Assembly (NCBI GenBank): GCA_023419875.1
Contig: JAEZXM010000362.1
Span: forward strand, 1 to 13,785
DNA from: Pseudomonadota bacterium
Lineage (GTDB): Bacteria > Myxococcota > Myxococcia > Myxococcales > Anaeromyxobacteraceae
DNA: 13,785 bases
Direction: 5' to 3'
Under the pieces are notes generated by a model that was not told the origin of the DNA, did no database searches, and worked only from the letters and a program-made list of their open reading frames with translations. Position 1 is the first letter of the stretch, and each line of letters starts with the position of its first letter. The translations under genes and the position numbers were made by a program. Of the stretch, positions 12,444-13,785 are shown piece after piece.

Positions 12444-13613
12444 TCACCGGCCCGCGAGGAAACCGCGGAGCCGCTCCATCGCCTCGCGCAGGTTCTCGAG
12501 CGACGTCGTGTACGAGAACCGCAGGAACTTCTCGGGCTGGTTCCGTCCGAAGTCGAGCCCGGCGGTCACCGCCACGCCGGCGCGCTCCAGGATCTTGAGC
12601 GCGAGCCCTCCGCTGTCCGGCGCGAGGCGCCCGCAGCCGGCGTACACGTAGAACGCCCCCTCGGGCGTGACCGGCACGTCGAATCCCATCTCGCGGAGCG
12701 CGGGGACCACGAGATCGCGCCGGACCCGCAGCTCGCGGCGGCGCGCCTCGAGGATCTCGAGCGTCTCGGGGAGGAACGCGGCGAGCCCCGCGCGCTGCGC
12801 GAGCGTGGAGGCGCAGATGAACAGGTTCTGCTGCAGCTTCTCCACGTGGCGGAGGTATGCGGGCGGCACGACCAGCCACCCGAGCCGCCAGCCGGTCATG
12901 TCGAAGTACTTCGAGAAGCTGGAGAGGACGAACACCTCGTCCGAGATCTCGAGCGCGGTCCGGGGGTCCGGCCCGTAGGTGAGGCCGTGGTAGATCTCGT
13001 CCACGACGAGCCGCCCGCCGCGCCGCGCCGCCACCTCGGCGATGCCCCGCAGCGCGGCAAAGTCGATGAGCGTGCCGGTGGGGTTCGACGGCGAGGCCAC
13101 CAGCACCGCGGCGGTGCGGTCCGTCCATCGCTCCGCGACGAGCTCGGGCGAGAGCTGCCAGGCGGTCTCCGGGCCGACGGGGATCCCCACGGGCACGCCG
13201 CTCACGCTGCGCGCGAGCTGCCGGTTGCACGGGTAGCCCGGATCGGTGAGGAGGAGCTCGGCCCCGGGGTCGAGGAGCGCGGCCATGACGAGGAGCAGCG
13301 CCCCCGACGATCCCGCGGTCACCACCACGCGCTCGGGCGCGAGCATGAAGCCGTACCGCGTCCGGTAGAACCGGGCGATCGCCTCGCGGAGCTCGGGGAG
13401 CCCGAGCGCCACGGTGTACGGGAGCGGTCCGCCCTCGAGCGCCGCGGCCGCCGCCCGCCGCACCGGCTCGGGCGTCGGGAAGTCGGGCTCGCCGACCTCC
13501 ATGTGGATGACGGTCCGTCCCTCGCGCTCCAGCGCGGCGGCGCGGGACATCACGTCCATCACCCGGAACGGCTCGATCTCCGCCATCCGACGGGCCAGCG
13601 GTCGGGGCTCCAT
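12444..13613 (-). CDS. PLP-dependent class I/II aminotransferase
   Basis: 389 residues, fold-type I aminotransferase (AspC/AAT-I superfamily), cytoplasmic. Signatures: VGEPDFPTPEPVR (40-52), YTVALGLPELREAIARFY (66-83), SPSNPTG with PLP-contacting Asn177 (174-180), DEIYHGL with Asp205 (205-211), Schiff-base Lys235 in SSFSKYFDMTGWRLGW (231-246), and substrate-carboxylate Arg365 in KFLRFSYTT (362-370). Full length and intact. Donor and acceptor cannot be assigned; aspartate, aromatic or alanine-type transamination are all possible. The GH5 gene follows after 205 bp, so it is probably not part of that unit. Upstream, an ABC ATPase gene ends only 12 nt before this ATG, so the two are likely co-transcribed. 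The start at 13613 has only a weak GGATG upstream; Met10 is an alternative start but gains no better ribosome site. Confidence 0.92.
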   Translation of the reverse strand: MEPRPLARRMAEIEPFRVMDVMSRAAALEREGRTVIHMEVGEPDFPTPEPVRRAAAAALEGGPLPYTVALGLPELREAIARFYRTRYGFMLAPERVVVTAGSSGALLLVMAALLDPGAELLLTDPGYPCNRQLARSVSGVPVGIPVGPETAWQLSPELVAERWTDRTAAVLVASPSNPTGTLIDFAALRGIAEVAARRGGRLVVDEIYHGLTYGPDPRTALEISDEVFVLSSFSKYFDMTGWRLGWLVVPPAYLRHVEKLQQNLFICASTLAQRAGLAAFLPETLEILEARRRELRVRRDLVVPALREMGFDVPVTPEGAFYVYAGCGRLAPDSGGLALKILERAGVAVTAGLDFGRNQPEKFLRFSYTTSLENLREAMERLRGFLAGR

Positions 13614-13625
13614 CGCGGGAGCATC

Positions 13626-13785
13626 CTACACCGCCACCCCATCCGGCCCGAAGACGTGGCACGCCTCGGCGCGGATCCCGAGCTGCACCGGCTCGTTCGC
13701 CCGGACGCCCAGCGTCGGATCCCGTCGCGCCACGACCGTCTGTTCCCCCTCGGTGCGGACGTACATGAAGCTCTCCGCCCCGAGC
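13626..13785 (-). CDS. ABC transporter ATP-binding protein, MalK/UgpC type (C-terminal end only)
   Basis: The last 52 residues of a gene entering from the right edge: LGAESFMYVRTEGEQ (1-15 of the fragment), then LGVRANEPVQLGIRAEACHVF and a TAG stop at 13626-13628. This is the end of the C-terminal regulatory (TOBE/OB-fold) domain of carbohydrate-importer ATPases such as UgpC, MalK and MsmX; LG-x-E...V and the L-G-IR-x-E ending are diagnostic. The full protein would be about 350-370 residues. It powers uptake of sugars or glycerol 3-phosphate through partners not seen here, and might serve as a shared ATPase. No nucleotide-binding motifs are within the window, so the call rests on the tail alone. 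Confidence 0.82.
   Translation of the reverse strand, partial: LGAESFMYVRTEGEQTVVARRDPTLGVRANEPVQLGIRAEACHVFGPDGVAV

Overview
The window is 13.8 kb of very GC-rich bacterial DNA (clearly well above 60% by eye) with tightly packed genes and strong G/C third-position bias. Gene content fits a free-living, polysaccharide-degrading soil or sediment bacterium: a secreted GH5 cellulase with PA14 and InlB-type repeats, a GH88 unsaturated glucuronyl hydrolase, and a substrate-binding protein with no signal peptide. Acidobacteriota, Myxococcota and Rokubacteria/Methylomirabilota are all plausible hosts. The sequence alone does not settle it, and no phage, transposon, tRNA, rRNA or CRISPR element is visible.

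Layout, left to right. (1) Positions 1-494, minus strand: the N-terminal third of a type-2 citramalate synthase (cimA), cut by the window edge. (2) Positions 652-4405, minus strand: a four-gene operon read GH88 hydrolase, cupin, Gfo/Idh/MocA oxidoreductase, SDR. The first two junctions are ATGA overlaps and the third is a TGA abutting an ATG. A strong hairpin at 587-620 probably terminates it. (3) Positions 4406-4462: a 57-bp divergent promoter region in which both start codons lie 6-7 nt from a -10-like TANNNT box and neither has a Shine-Dalgarno, suggesting two leaderless transcripts. (4) Positions 4463-6266, plus strand: an isochorismatase-fold cysteine hydrolase and a PfkB kinase that looks like 2-keto-3-deoxygluconate (KDG) kinase. 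(5) Positions 6297-9173, minus strand: a cytoplasmic sugar-binding-protein homologue, a membrane-anchored protein of unknown function, a CusF-like copper-binding protein and a Yip1-family membrane protein. (6) Positions 9386-12238, minus strand: a 950-residue secreted GH5 glycanase with a modular tail. (7) Positions 12444-13785, minus strand: a class I/II aminotransferase and the C-terminal end of a MalK/UgpC-type ABC ATPase.

The most coherent system is regions 2-4. GH88 enzymes release 4,5-unsaturated uronic acids from oligosaccharides made by polysaccharide lyases. A KdgF-like cupin could open the unsaturated sugar to the linear keto form, an SDR (KduD/DehR-like role) and/or the MocA dehydrogenase could carry out the redox step to KDG, and the PfkB kinase would phosphorylate KDG to KDPG. 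The aldolase, the lyase and a dedicated transporter are not in the window. The roles of the MocA protein and the cysteine hydrolase are not explained by the textbook pathway, which makes this locus the best candidate for a variant uronate-catabolic system. The assignment of individual steps is inference.
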